Part shown: positions 50,663 through 58,259 of the stretch, one piece after another | How positions within the stretch are numbered: the first letter of the stretch is position 1 | Layout of the letters: every line of letters starts with the position of its first letter | From: Aalborgiella sp040079635 | GTDB taxonomy: Bacteria > Pseudomonadota > Gammaproteobacteria > Burkholderiales > Burkholderiaceae_C | Assembly: GCA_040079635.1 (NCBI GenBank) | Contig: JBEBJY010000006.1 | Span: 26,985 to 90,984, forward strand | Direction: 5' to 3' | Length of the DNA stretch: 64,000 nt | Notes under the pieces: model-generated | What the model saw: only the letters and a program-made list of their open reading frames with translations | Database searches by the model: none | What the model was told of the DNA's origin: nothing | Position numbers and translations under genes: made by a program

Positions 50663-51583
50663 TTAAAACGGTGGCATACCGGCCGCCATCGCGGCGTTTT
50701 CAATGGGGACGGCAAAGCCTATGCCGATAAACGTCCCTTGCTTGGTCGGGTTCAAAATGGCAGTGACAATGCCCACGACCTGACCATCCATGGTGACCAG
50801 CGACCCGCCCGAGTTGCCAGGGTTGGCCGCCGCGTCAAACTGGATCAAATTGGATATTTCCTGCGTGCCCTCGGGTGACCGAAATGTACGTTTGAGGCCA
50901 GACACCACCCCCGCAGAAGCGGACGGCCCGATGCCAAACGGAAACCCCACTGCCAGCACTTGGTCCCCCGGTCGCAAATCTGCCGTGGAACGCATGGTAG
51001 CCGCGATCATGTCGTCCGGAATTTTGTGCGCTTGTAGTACGGCCAAGTCATTTTCTGGCTGCGTGCCTGTCACCGACGCGGTTGCTTCCATGCCATCTGA
51101 AAATGTGATTTTGATGCTCTGCGCACCTTGCACCACATGCAAATTGGTCAAAATAATGCCTTTGTCTACAATCACCACGCCCGTGCCAGAGCCGAGCCGC
51201 TCATCCTTCGTGCCGTCCTTGCTTTTAACGTAACTCACCACATGAACGACAGCAGGCAAGATGGCCTCGTAAGCGCGCGCTGCGGGCGATGGTAGATCGG
51301 CCGTTTCTAGAGTTTTGAGCACTGCACTGTCGATGATTTCTTGCGTTAACTTGGGCGCACCGGGGCGCAAAGTGAGACTCAAGCTAAATATCAACAGCAC
51401 CGCCATGAGCGCAATAACAGACCACAACAAACGCGGATCACTGGGCGAGAGATGACGAATGCTGGATAAGCGAGAACGGAGAGATGGTTTAGGGGAATCG
51501 GGTACGTGATCCGCAGCCACACCTGAAACCCCAGTTACCTGTGGGTTGGACTTGGAGCTGCTGTAAAGGCTAGATCTGCGCAT
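50663..51583 (-). CDS. Membrane-anchored S1C serine protease (DegP-like, no PDZ domain)
   Basis: 306 residues. A basic N-terminal region with one membrane helix (about 53-71, LLWSVIALMAVLLIFSLSLT) anchors it to the inner membrane. The catalytic triad is visible: His in ILTNLHVVQGA, Asp in ENDLAVLQAH, Ser in AANPGNSGGSLVT. The chain ends after the protease domain (VPIENAAMAAGMPPF), so there is no PDZ domain. It is probably periplasmic, in envelope quality control. Close spacing to moxR suggests co-expression. Confidence 0.9.
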   Translation of the reverse strand: MRRSSLYSSSKSNPQVTGVSGVAADHVPDSPKPSLRSRLSSIRHLSPSDPRLLWSVIALMAVLLIFSLSLTLRPGAPKLTQEIIDSAVLKTLETADLPSPAARAYEAILPAVVHVVSYVKSKDGTKDERLGSGTGVVIVDKGIILTNLHVVQGAQSIKITFSDGMEATASVTGTQPENDLAVLQAHKIPDDMIAATMRSTADLRPGDQVLAVGFPFGIGPSASAGVVSGLKRTFRSPEGTQEISNLIQFDAAANPGNSGGSLVTMDGQVVGIVTAILNPTKQGTFIGIGFAVPIENAAMAAGMPPF

Positions 51584-51668
51584 CCGTTCACCTGTGAAAG
51601 TTATCGTTGGGCTTGTCCTGTCAAATCACAAGCTCACGGTATCACGGATTGCAGATTTTTGCACCCAT

Positions 51669-51757
51669 ACCCTTACAAATGCCCTTAAATGCCCTAAAAG
51701 CACGTTTAAGTACCTTTAAGTACCCTTAAGCACTTTTAAACGGCTTAAAACCGCTTA
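51669..51757. repeat. Degenerate tandem array of about 10-11-nt units
   Basis: Successive units resemble CCCTTAAATG, TTTAAGTACC, TTTAAGTACCC, TTAAGCAC and TTAAAACCGC. The array sits between the S1C protease gene and the pseudouridine synthase-like gene and runs into the last codons and stop of the latter. No strong hairpin plus U-run is formed. Confidence 0.6.
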
Positions 51758-52728
51758 TAAACTGGCAAATACCGCCACTCACCTACAGCCAAATCACCCA
51801 TGGGTATACGCCCGATACGGATGCGTTTGATAGCAAGCAGACGCAGGCCGACGCGCTCTACCATCTGCGGGATTTGACCGGGGCGTATGCCTTTGAAGGC
51901 GAAGCGCAGCCATAGCTCTTTGTCGGTATGTTGGGCAATGCTGACTTTGATGGGGGGCAGCGGGATGCCGTTGAAGCTCAGGCCGTGGCAAAGGCGGTCT
52001 AAGGCTTGGTAGATTACATCTTCCGTCAACGGACCCTGCAAGGCGCGTTTTGCATCGACCTGCACCATGCACTCTTGCTCGACACGGTCAGCGTCGTCGT
52101 TCAATTTTCTGGCTATGCGGAAATCTTGCGTGAAAACGATCAAACCGCTGGCCTCAAACGGCAAAGGCGTGGTGGGCGTCAAATTGGTGAAATGGCGCTG
52201 CAAAAACCTTGTGGATGCAGATGCGCCACCGGCAAGATTGGGGTCAATCGACTGTTTGGCGGGATCTAGCAGCAGCAAAGCGGGGTTGCCGCCCTCACCA
52301 GAGTCAAATCCCACGGGTTTGTGCATCAAAATCGTGATTTCTTCCAGCGCTTCTAGGCTAGCGTTTTTGTCCAACTCGATGGTTTGGTGCGCCAAAACAC
52401 GAGCGCCGACGGATTCGATGAGTTGTCCATCCACCCGCACCCAGCCGCCTTCAATGTATTGCTCGGCTTGGCTGCGGGAGCAGTTGGCTTGAGCGGCAAG
52501 GCGCTTGGCTAGGCGGTCGCCGACTTTTTGTTCTGCGATATTGGCTTGTTTCGTACGATCAGGGCGGCTTTCTTGAACTTCTTTTGCGGCTGTTTTCACT
52601 GGCGCACGAACGCTGCCACGCGGCAAACCTTGCCGGTCTGCAACGGTGGTTCTGGGTGGGCGAACGCGCGGTTTTCCGTCCCTGTCTGCTTTTGCAGAGT
52701 CAAATTCTGGTTTAGGAGCGCGCTGCAT
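51745..52728 (-). CDS. RsuA/RluB/RluF-like pseudouridine synthase, catalytic Asp unclear
   Basis: 327 residues. A charged N-terminal extension (about 1-60) precedes an S4 RNA-binding domain, RLAKRLAAQANCSRSQAEQYIEGGWVRVDGQ (about 72-102). The synthase domain has ILMHKPVGFDS and VEQECMVQV. The motif that normally reads GRLDxxxxGL appears as TTPLPFEASGLIVFTQD, so Pro stands where the catalytic Asp is expected. It may be an inactive paralogue acting as an rRNA-binding protein, or the alignment differs. The start codon overlaps the serS stop by 1 nt. Confidence 0.82.
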   Translation of the reverse strand: MQRAPKPEFDSAKADRDGKPRVRPPRTTVADRQGLPRGSVRAPVKTAAKEVQESRPDRTKQANIAEQKVGDRLAKRLAAQANCSRSQAEQYIEGGWVRVDGQLIESVGARVLAHQTIELDKNASLEALEEITILMHKPVGFDSGEGGNPALLLLDPAKQSIDPNLAGGASASTRFLQRHFTNLTPTTPLPFEASGLIVFTQDFRIARKLNDDADRVEQECMVQVDAKRALQGPLTEDVIYQALDRLCHGLSFNGIPLPPIKVSIAQHTDKELWLRFAFKGIRPGQIPQMVERVGLRLLAIKRIRIGRIPMGDLAVGEWRYLPVYKRF

Positions 52729-54071
52729 TATGCTGGCGTCAACTTTTCCAAGCCGCCCATGTAAGGACGTAACACTTCAGGAATCGTCACCGAGCCGTCT
52801 TCGTTTTGGTAGTTTTCGAGTACGGCGACCAAGGTGCGGCCAACGGCCAAACCTGAACCGTTCAGCGTGTGCACAAATTCCATCTTGCCCTGCGCGTTTT
52901 TAAAGCGGGCTTGCAAACGGCGGGCTTGGAAAGATTCGCAGTTAGACACGGAGCTGATCTCTCGGTAGGTGTTTTGCGACGGCAGCCACACTTCCAAATC
53001 GTAAGTTTTCGCTGCGCCAAAACCCATGTCACCCGTGCACAAGCTAACCACGCGGTAAGTGAGCCCTAACTTCTGCAAAATCGCTTCGGCATGTTTTACC
53101 ATCTCGTCCAGCGCTTCGTAGCTGCGCTCAGGGTGCACGATTTGCACCATTTCCACCTTGTCAAACTGGTGCTGGCGGATCATGCCACGGGTGTCGCGGC
53201 CGTAACTGCCGGCTTCTGAGCGGAAGCACGGCGTGTGCGCGGTGACTTTGATCGGCAGCTCAGACTCTTGAATGATCTGGTCGCGCACCAAGTTGGTCAA
53301 CGGCACTTCGGAGGTGGGAATCAAATACAGCGCGGCGTTGTCGGGCACGGCTTCACCATCTTGACCGCCTTTTTTAGCCGCAAACAAATCACCCTCAAAC
53401 TTGGGTAACTGACCGGTGCCGTAGAGCGAATCGGCATTCACAATGTAGGGCACATAGCACTCGGTGTAACCATGTTCAGACGTTTGCACATCCAACATGA
53501 ACTGCGCCAAAGCGCGGTGCAATTTAGCCAAGGGACCGCGCATGACGGCGAAGCGGGAACCTGCGATTTTGGCACCTGCGTCAAAATCTAAACCCAGCTT
53601 TTCACCAATATCAACATGATCTTTAGCTACAAAATTAAGAGCTATTGAGGCAGTATTTACGCCGGCTAGTGACCATTTTTTTACCTCTATATTGCCAGCT
53701 TCATCGTGCCCAGCAGGTACGGACTCATGCGGTAAGTTAGGGAGCGCCAACAACAGGTTTTGCAATTCGGACTGAAGCACTTCCAACCGTGCGGCAGAGC
53801 TTTCTAGCTCAAGCTTGTACTCACCCACTTGCGCCATCACCGCGTCGGCCTCAGCCTGTCCTGCAGCACCTTTGGCTTTGAGTTGCCCGATTTGCTTGGA
53901 CAGCGCATTGCGCTTGGCTTGCAGCTCTTCGGTACGGATTTGAATGGTTTTACGCTCAGTTTCCAGCGCGGTGAACGCGTCCACGTTCAAAAACGTTTGC
54001 GGAGACTTGCGTGCCTCTAAGCGGGCAATCACGCCGGCGAGGTCTTTTCGGAGGTTGTTGATATCTAACAT
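52728..54071 (-). CDS. serS: Seryl-tRNA synthetase with in-frame repeat insertion
   Basis: 447 residues from ATG 54071 (MLDINNLRKDLAGVIARL). The N-terminal coiled-coil arm is at about 30-105. Class II motifs are visible: PLTNLVRDQII, FRSEAGSYGRDTRGMIRQHQFDKVEMV (motif 2) and GSGLAVGRTLVAVLENYQ (motif 3). Between EVKKW and KDHVDIGEKLG the chain reads SLAGVNTASIALNFVA (about 134-149), where E. coli SerRS has a shorter GTPREFDFEV. This is encoded by a near-consensus copy of the dispersed repeat. It cooperates with tRNA-Ser genes such as the one at 33731. Confidence 0.96.
   Translation of the reverse strand: MLDINNLRKDLAGVIARLEARKSPQTFLNVDAFTALETERKTIQIRTEELQAKRNALSKQIGQLKAKGAAGQAEADAVMAQVGEYKLELESSAARLEVLQSELQNLLLALPNLPHESVPAGHDEAGNIEVKKWSLAGVNTASIALNFVAKDHVDIGEKLGLDFDAGAKIAGSRFAVMRGPLAKLHRALAQFMLDVQTSEHGYTECYVPYIVNADSLYGTGQLPKFEGDLFAAKKGGQDGEAVPDNAALYLIPTSEVPLTNLVRDQIIQESELPIKVTAHTPCFRSEAGSYGRDTRGMIRQHQFDKVEMVQIVHPERSYEALDEMVKHAEAILQKLGLTYRVVSLCTGDMGFGAAKTYDLEVWLPSQNTYREISSVSNCESFQARRLQARFKNAQGKMEFVHTLNGSGLAVGRTLVAVLENYQNEDGSVTIPEVLRPYMGGLEKLTPA
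53624..53669 (-). repeat. Dispersed repeat copy 15, inside serS
   Basis: TTAGCTACAAAATTAAGAGC then TATTGAGGCAGTATTTACGCCGG. Arm and hairpin are clear, with the stop codon of the element's coding frame changed to TCA. Confidence 0.85.
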
Positions 54072-54148
54072 AGGGGTGATTTTAAAGGACTGGCTAGCCA
54101 TCCACGATAAACTTGGCGTTTTGCTCATTCAGCGCCAAATTACAAATC

Positions 54149-54814
54149 ATGAACTTAGCCAGCCGATACAACGCCATCCCCGGCATCAGCCTAGGAACCA
54201 AGCTTTTCCTGCACCTGCGCTGGTGGCTCACACCCTATGAGCGCATGGCGGCATATGTGCCGAAATCAGGAAAAGTGCTCGATGTTGGCTGCGGCCACGG
54301 CCTTTTGGCCATGGAAATGGCGCTTTCTGAGCCGAATCGTAACGTTTTAGGGACAGATCACGACGTGGCACGGATTGCATTAGCTACCCAAGCGGCAAAT
54401 TCAGGCAAAGGTATTCCAAATTTAAAGTTCGAAGTCAGTACCGGCAGCCCCGTCGCGGACGGAACGTTTGATGCCATCATGATGATCGACTTCCTGCATT
54501 ACTTCAGCCCAGAACAGCAAGACGCCATGATCGCCAAAGCCTTTGCCAACCTGCAACCCGGCGGCTGGCTGCTGGCGCGAGAGGTCAACCAGCAAGGCGG
54601 TTTGATCTCAAAACTTAACCAGTTGTACGAAAAAATGGCGACTTTGACGGGTTTCACCCAGTCCAACACCATCCAAGCCAAAGAAAACCTGAGTTTTAAA
54701 AGCCAAAGCGGCTGGGAAGTCAAGTTTTCTGAGCACGGCTTCAAAGTCCGCTCAGAACCGTGCAGCAGCCCGATTTTTGCGGATATTTTGTATATCTGCG
54801 AAAAAACGGCTTAA
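54149..54814 (+). CDS. Class I SAM-dependent methyltransferase
   Basis: 221 residues from ATG 54149 (MNLASRYNAIPGISLG). Motif I is VLDVGCGHGLLAMEM (about 43-57), motif II LGTDHDVARIAL, and a motif IV-like MMIDFLHYF with ALREVNQ-type LLAREVNQ. A hydrophobic Arg-Trp-rich N-terminus (LFLHLRWWLTPYERM) may touch the membrane. The substrate is unknown. It is divergent from serS and converges on ispH, sharing a TTAA at the two stop codons (4-nt overlap). Confidence 0.85.
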   Translation: MNLASRYNAIPGISLGTKLFLHLRWWLTPYERMAAYVPKSGKVLDVGCGHGLLAMEMALSEPNRNVLGTDHDVARIALATQAANSGKGIPNLKFEVSTGSPVADGTFDAIMMIDFLHYFSPEQQDAMIAKAFANLQPGGWLLAREVNQQGGLISKLNQLYEKMATLTGFTQSNTIQAKENLSFKSQSGWEVKFSEHGFKVRSEPCSSPIFADILYICEKTA

Positions 54815-55797
54815 AGCTTCAACCCCTTCGGTAGCGGAAACTTCATCGTCTCCTGAATCCCGTCCATCTTGCGAACGGACACGGCGCCCAGTTCTTTGAT
54901 ACGTTTGATGACTTGGTTTACCAAGATTTCAGGGGCGGACGCGCCTGCGGTCAGGCCGATGGTGGTTTTGCCTGCGAACCAAGCGTCTTGCAGCTCTTCG
55001 GCGTTGTCGACCATGTGGCTTTCTGTGCCTAGGCGGGAGGCTAGTTCGGCCAAGCGGTTGCTGTTGGAACTGGTGGGGCTGCCGACGACGATGACCATAT
55101 CAACCTGCGGGCTCATGATTTTCACGGCGTCTTGGCGGTTTTGGGTGGCGTAGCAGATGTCTTGCATTTTGGGCACGCGCACCAGTGGGAAGCGGGCTTT
55201 GACGGCGGCAGCGATCTCGGCCGCGTCGTCCACACTCAGGGTGGTTTGGGTGACCAAGGCTAGCTTTTCAGTCTGCGATGGCTGAACTTGAGCCACATCA
55301 GCCACGCTGTCGACCAAATGGATGCCGCTACTGAGCTGGCCCATCGTGCCCTCTACCTCAGGATGGCCTTGGTGGCCTATCATGATGAATTCGAAGCCTT
55401 CGGCATGCAGTTTCGCCACTTCAACGTGGACTTTGGTGACCAGCGGGCAGGTGGCGTCAAAAATCTGAAAACCGCGCATTTTCGCTTCGTTTTGCACCGC
55501 TTTGCTGACGCCGTGGGCGGAGAATACCAGCGTTGCACCGGGCGGCACATCGCTCAACTCTTCAATAAAAATCGCGCCGCGCGTTTTCAAATCATTCACC
55601 ACATAGGTGTTGTGGACGATTTCGTGGCGTACATAAATGGGTGCGCCAAATTTTTGCAAAGCGGCTTCAACGATATCAATCGCCCTATCGACGCCTGCAC
55701 AGAAGCCACGCGGCTCTGCCAGCAATATTTCGCCATTTTTAATGGAATTTTCGGCTGTAGCCGGCGTATTTATTGCCTGAGCAGCTATATTATTCAT
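54811..55797 (-). CDS. ispH: 4-hydroxy-3-methylbut-2-enyl diphosphate reductase with repeat-derived N-terminus
   Basis: 328 residues from ATG 55797. IspH is the [4Fe-4S] enzyme that makes IPP and DMAPP in the last MEP step. The three cluster cysteines are visible: PRGFCAGVDRAI, DATCPLVTKVH and QDICYATQNRQ; the diphosphate site is GSPTSSNSNRLAE. The N-terminus MNNIAAQAINTPATAENSIK is longer than in relatives, which start near ILLAEPRGFC, and is encoded by a copy of the dispersed repeat that also supplies the start codon. A TTG at 55815 is an alternative; no good ribosome site is seen. Confidence 0.95.
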   Translation of the reverse strand: MNNIAAQAINTPATAENSIKNGEILLAEPRGFCAGVDRAIDIVEAALQKFGAPIYVRHEIVHNTYVVNDLKTRGAIFIEELSDVPPGATLVFSAHGVSKAVQNEAKMRGFQIFDATCPLVTKVHVEVAKLHAEGFEFIMIGHQGHPEVEGTMGQLSSGIHLVDSVADVAQVQPSQTEKLALVTQTTLSVDDAAEIAAAVKARFPLVRVPKMQDICYATQNRQDAVKIMSPQVDMVIVVGSPTSSNSNRLAELASRLGTESHMVDNAEELQDAWFAGKTTIGLTAGASAPEILVNQVIKRIKELGAVSVRKMDGIQETMKFPLPKGLKL

Positions 55798-55802
55798 AGT
55801 AA
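55758..55802 (+). repeat. Dispersed repeat copy 16, at the ispH start
   Basis: GTAGCCGGCGTATTTATTGCC arm is exact; the hairpin reads AGCTATATTATTCATAGT. The ATTCATAG on the plus strand yields the ATG of ispH on the minus strand. Confidence 0.9.
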
Positions 55803-55818
55803 ATTTCAATTTCAATTT

Positions 55819-56292
55819 TTACAAAATACCAATCAACTGCACTTCAAACGTCACTGGCTGACCAGCCAACGGGTGGTTGAAGTCGAACTGAACGGCCGCG
55901 TTCAAACCGTCGCCTTTGAAATCCTGCACCACACCGGCAAACTGGCCTGCGCCATCTGGCGTGGGGAACTGCACCACATCACCAATCGCGTAGCTCTCTT
56001 GCGGGTCGCCCATCACCGTCAACTCTTTGCGTGCCAGCCACTGGATCATGCCAGGGTTGCGGTCACCAAAGGCTGCGCCTGCGGGCAGATCAAATGTGGT
56101 GTGCGTGCCCTCTGCCAGCCCCAGCAATTTGGCTTCAACTGCTGGTGCGAGTTCGCCTGTGCCCAAAGACAGCGTGGCGGGTTTGCCGGCAAAGGTGTTG
56201 ATGACGTCGCCGGATGCGCCAGAGAGGCGGTAATGCAGCGTCAAAAATGAATCAGCTTGGACGGTTGGAGGTAAATCGATAGATTGGGTCAT
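55819..56292 (-). CDS. FKBP-type peptidyl-prolyl isomerase, SlpA-like
   Basis: 157 residues from ATG 56292 (MTQSIDLPPTVQADSFLTLHYRLSGASG). The SlyD/SlpA fold is shown by LTLHYRLSGASGDVINTFAGKPATLSLGTGELAPAVEAKLLGL, with the IF domain (LPAGAAFGDRNPGMIQWLARKEL) and the closing FNHPLAGQPVTFEVQLIGIL. SlpA-like proteins are cytoplasmic foldases and are commonly encoded next to ispH, as here. The stop lies 3 nt before the possible TTG start of ispH, so the two are co-transcribed. Confidence 0.93.
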   Translation of the reverse strand: MTQSIDLPPTVQADSFLTLHYRLSGASGDVINTFAGKPATLSLGTGELAPAVEAKLLGLAEGTHTTFDLPAGAAFGDRNPGMIQWLARKELTVMGDPQESYAIGDVVQFPTPDGAGQFAGVVQDFKGDGLNAAVQFDFNHPLAGQPVTFEVQLIGIL

Positions 56293-56354
56293 GGAAAGCT
56301 TCTGTAAACTGCCTCTATTGTAAGAACTTCCCTTATTTACAGAAATACACCGCC

Positions 56355-57038
56355 ATGTCCATGAAAAACACCCCCGCCGACTCGCGCCCCCGTGAAAAGC
56401 TGCTTGCCCGTGGCCCTGGCGCGTTGAGCGATGCCGAGCTGTTGGCAATCTTGCTGCGCACCGGCATTGTCGGCAAAGGCGTGCTGCAGATGGCAGAAGA
56501 ATTGTTGGACGACAAACTGGGATTTGGCGGGATTTCGGGACTTTTGAACACCACCGCCGAAGATTTGAAGCGCATCAAAGGCTTGGGCCCTGCGAAACGC
56601 GCGGAATTGGTCGCCGTGTTAGAACTCGCCCGCCGTGCGCTGGCGCAGCAGCTCAAAGAGCGCACCGTTTTTGAATCGCCCAATGCCGTGAAAGACTTTT
56701 TACAGCTGCATTTGGCGCAAAAGCCCTATGAGGTGTTTGCCGTGCTGTTTTTGGACATCCAAAACCGCATGTTGGCGATGGAAGAGCTGTTTCGCGGCAG
56801 CGTGTCGCAAACCAGCGTGTACCCGCGCGAAATCGTGCTGCGTGCTTTGCATCACAACGCTACCAGTGTGGTGCTGAGCCACAACCACCCCAGCGGCGGC
56901 GTGCAACCGTCCAAAGCTGATGAATCGTTGACAAAAACCTTGAAAGCCGCGCTGGCATTGGTGGATGTGCGGGTGTTGGACCACATCATCGTGAGCCAAG
57001 GGCAGGCGGCTTCGATGATGGAGCTTGGGTTGGTTTAG
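56355..57038 (+). CDS. radC: RadC family JAB-domain protein
   Basis: 227 residues. An N-terminal helix-hairpin-helix part has SDAELLAILLRTG and IKGLGPAKRAELVAVLELARR. The C-terminal JAB1/MPN+ metalloprotease motif reads HNHPSGG in SHNHPSGGVQPSKAD (about 176-190). RadC was once linked to repair; its function is now uncertain. It is divergent from the slpA-like gene with 62 nt between starts. Confidence 0.93.
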   Translation: MSMKNTPADSRPREKLLARGPGALSDAELLAILLRTGIVGKGVLQMAEELLDDKLGFGGISGLLNTTAEDLKRIKGLGPAKRAELVAVLELARRALAQQLKERTVFESPNAVKDFLQLHLAQKPYEVFAVLFLDIQNRMLAMEELFRGSVSQTSVYPREIVLRALHHNATSVVLSHNHPSGGVQPSKADESLTKTLKAALALVDVRVLDHIIVSQGQAASMMELGLV

Positions 57039-57099
57039 GCTCAATATTCCCTTGCTACAATGATTTTTTGCTCATTTATTTAGTCCAACTGAGAACGCC

Positions 57100-58218
57100 A
57101 TGCAACCAACCCTAAAACCTCAAAACCCAAATTTCTCTTCAGGCCCCTGCGCCAAGCGCCCCGGCTATGACGTGAGCAAGCTGCAGCTGGATGTGCTAGG
57201 TCGCTCGCACCGCTCGGCTTTGGGCAAAAAGGCTCTGGGATTGGCCTGTTCTGAAACTGCCCGTATTTTGGGTTTGCCCGAAGGCTACCGCGTCGCCGTG
57301 GTGCCTGGCTCGGACACGGGTGCGATTGAAATGGCGATGTGGTCTATGCTGGGCGCGCGTGGGGTGGATGTGCTGGAGTGGGAATCTTTCAGCGCGGGCT
57401 GGACGACGGATATTGTCAAACAACTTAAATTGCCGAACACAAATGTCATCACCGCCGACTACGGCGACTTGACGGACATGGGCAAGGTCAATTTTGACAA
57501 CGACGTGGTGTTTGTCTGGAACGGCACGACGTCTGGCGTGAAAGTGCCGAACGGCGACTGGATTCCCGCTGACCGCGCTGGTCTCACGCTGTGCGACGCG
57601 ACATCTGCCGTGTTTGCGATGGATATGCCGTGGGAGAAGTTGGACGTTATCACCTACTCGTGGCAAAAAGTGCTGGGCGGCGAAGGCGCGCACGGCATGC
57701 TGATTTTGAGCCCCCGCGCGGTGGAGCGCATCGAGGCCTACAACCCACCGTGGCCTATGCCAAAGGTGTTCCGCATGAAATCGGGCGGCAAGCTGACCGA
57801 GGGTTTGTTCAAAGGCGAGACCATCAACACGCCGTCTATGCTGTGTGTGTCTGATTATTTGGACGCTTTGAATTGGGTGGATTCTCTCGGCGGTGTCAAA
57901 GGTACGATTGCTCGCAGCGAAGCTAATCTCGCTGTGATCGAAGACTTCGTCGCCAAAAACGACTGGATTTCCTTCCTTGCAAAAGACAAAGCCACCCGCT
58001 CCAACACCAGCGTCTGCCTGACGCTGACCGCGACCGAAGATCAGGTCAAAAAAATGGTCAAACTGTTGGACTCGGAGGGCGTGGCCTACGATATTGGGGC
58101 TTACAAAGATGCGCCGGCTGGCTTGCGAATCTGGTGCGGCGCGACCGTGGAAGCGTCAGATTTGAAGGCGCTGATGCCTTGGCTGACTTGGGCTTACCAG
58201 CAAGTAACACAAAACTAA
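57100..58218 (+). CDS. serC: Phosphoserine aminotransferase, non-E. coli type
   Basis: 372 residues. The PLP class V aminotransferase shows FSSGPCAKRPGYDVSKL at the start, the PLP Lys in YSWQKVLGGEGAHGMLIL (about 190-207), and SGGKLTEGLFKGETINTPSML. The pattern follows the class found in alphaproteobacteria and archaea rather than E. coli SerC. It converts 3-phosphohydroxypyruvate and glutamate to phosphoserine. The 3-phosphoglycerate dehydrogenase gene follows at 58260, so the first two steps of serine synthesis are adjacent. serS lies nearby but is unrelated in expression. Confidence 0.9.
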   Translation: MQPTLKPQNPNFSSGPCAKRPGYDVSKLQLDVLGRSHRSALGKKALGLACSETARILGLPEGYRVAVVPGSDTGAIEMAMWSMLGARGVDVLEWESFSAGWTTDIVKQLKLPNTNVITADYGDLTDMGKVNFDNDVVFVWNGTTSGVKVPNGDWIPADRAGLTLCDATSAVFAMDMPWEKLDVITYSWQKVLGGEGAHGMLILSPRAVERIEAYNPPWPMPKVFRMKSGGKLTEGLFKGETINTPSMLCVSDYLDALNWVDSLGGVKGTIARSEANLAVIEDFVAKNDWISFLAKDKATRSNTSVCLTLTATEDQVKKMVKLLDSEGVAYDIGAYKDAPAGLRIWCGATVEASDLKALMPWLTWAYQQVTQN

Positions 58219-58259
58219 GTGACCGCATAATTTAGCCCCCTCCTTTGAAAGAGATAGCC

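Noticed and set aside
55288..56250. A 320-codon open frame on the plus strand opposite ispH and the slpA-like gene
   Set aside because: Both minus-strand genes have complete family motifs. The plus frame has no motif or ribosome site and is a shadow of their codon bias.
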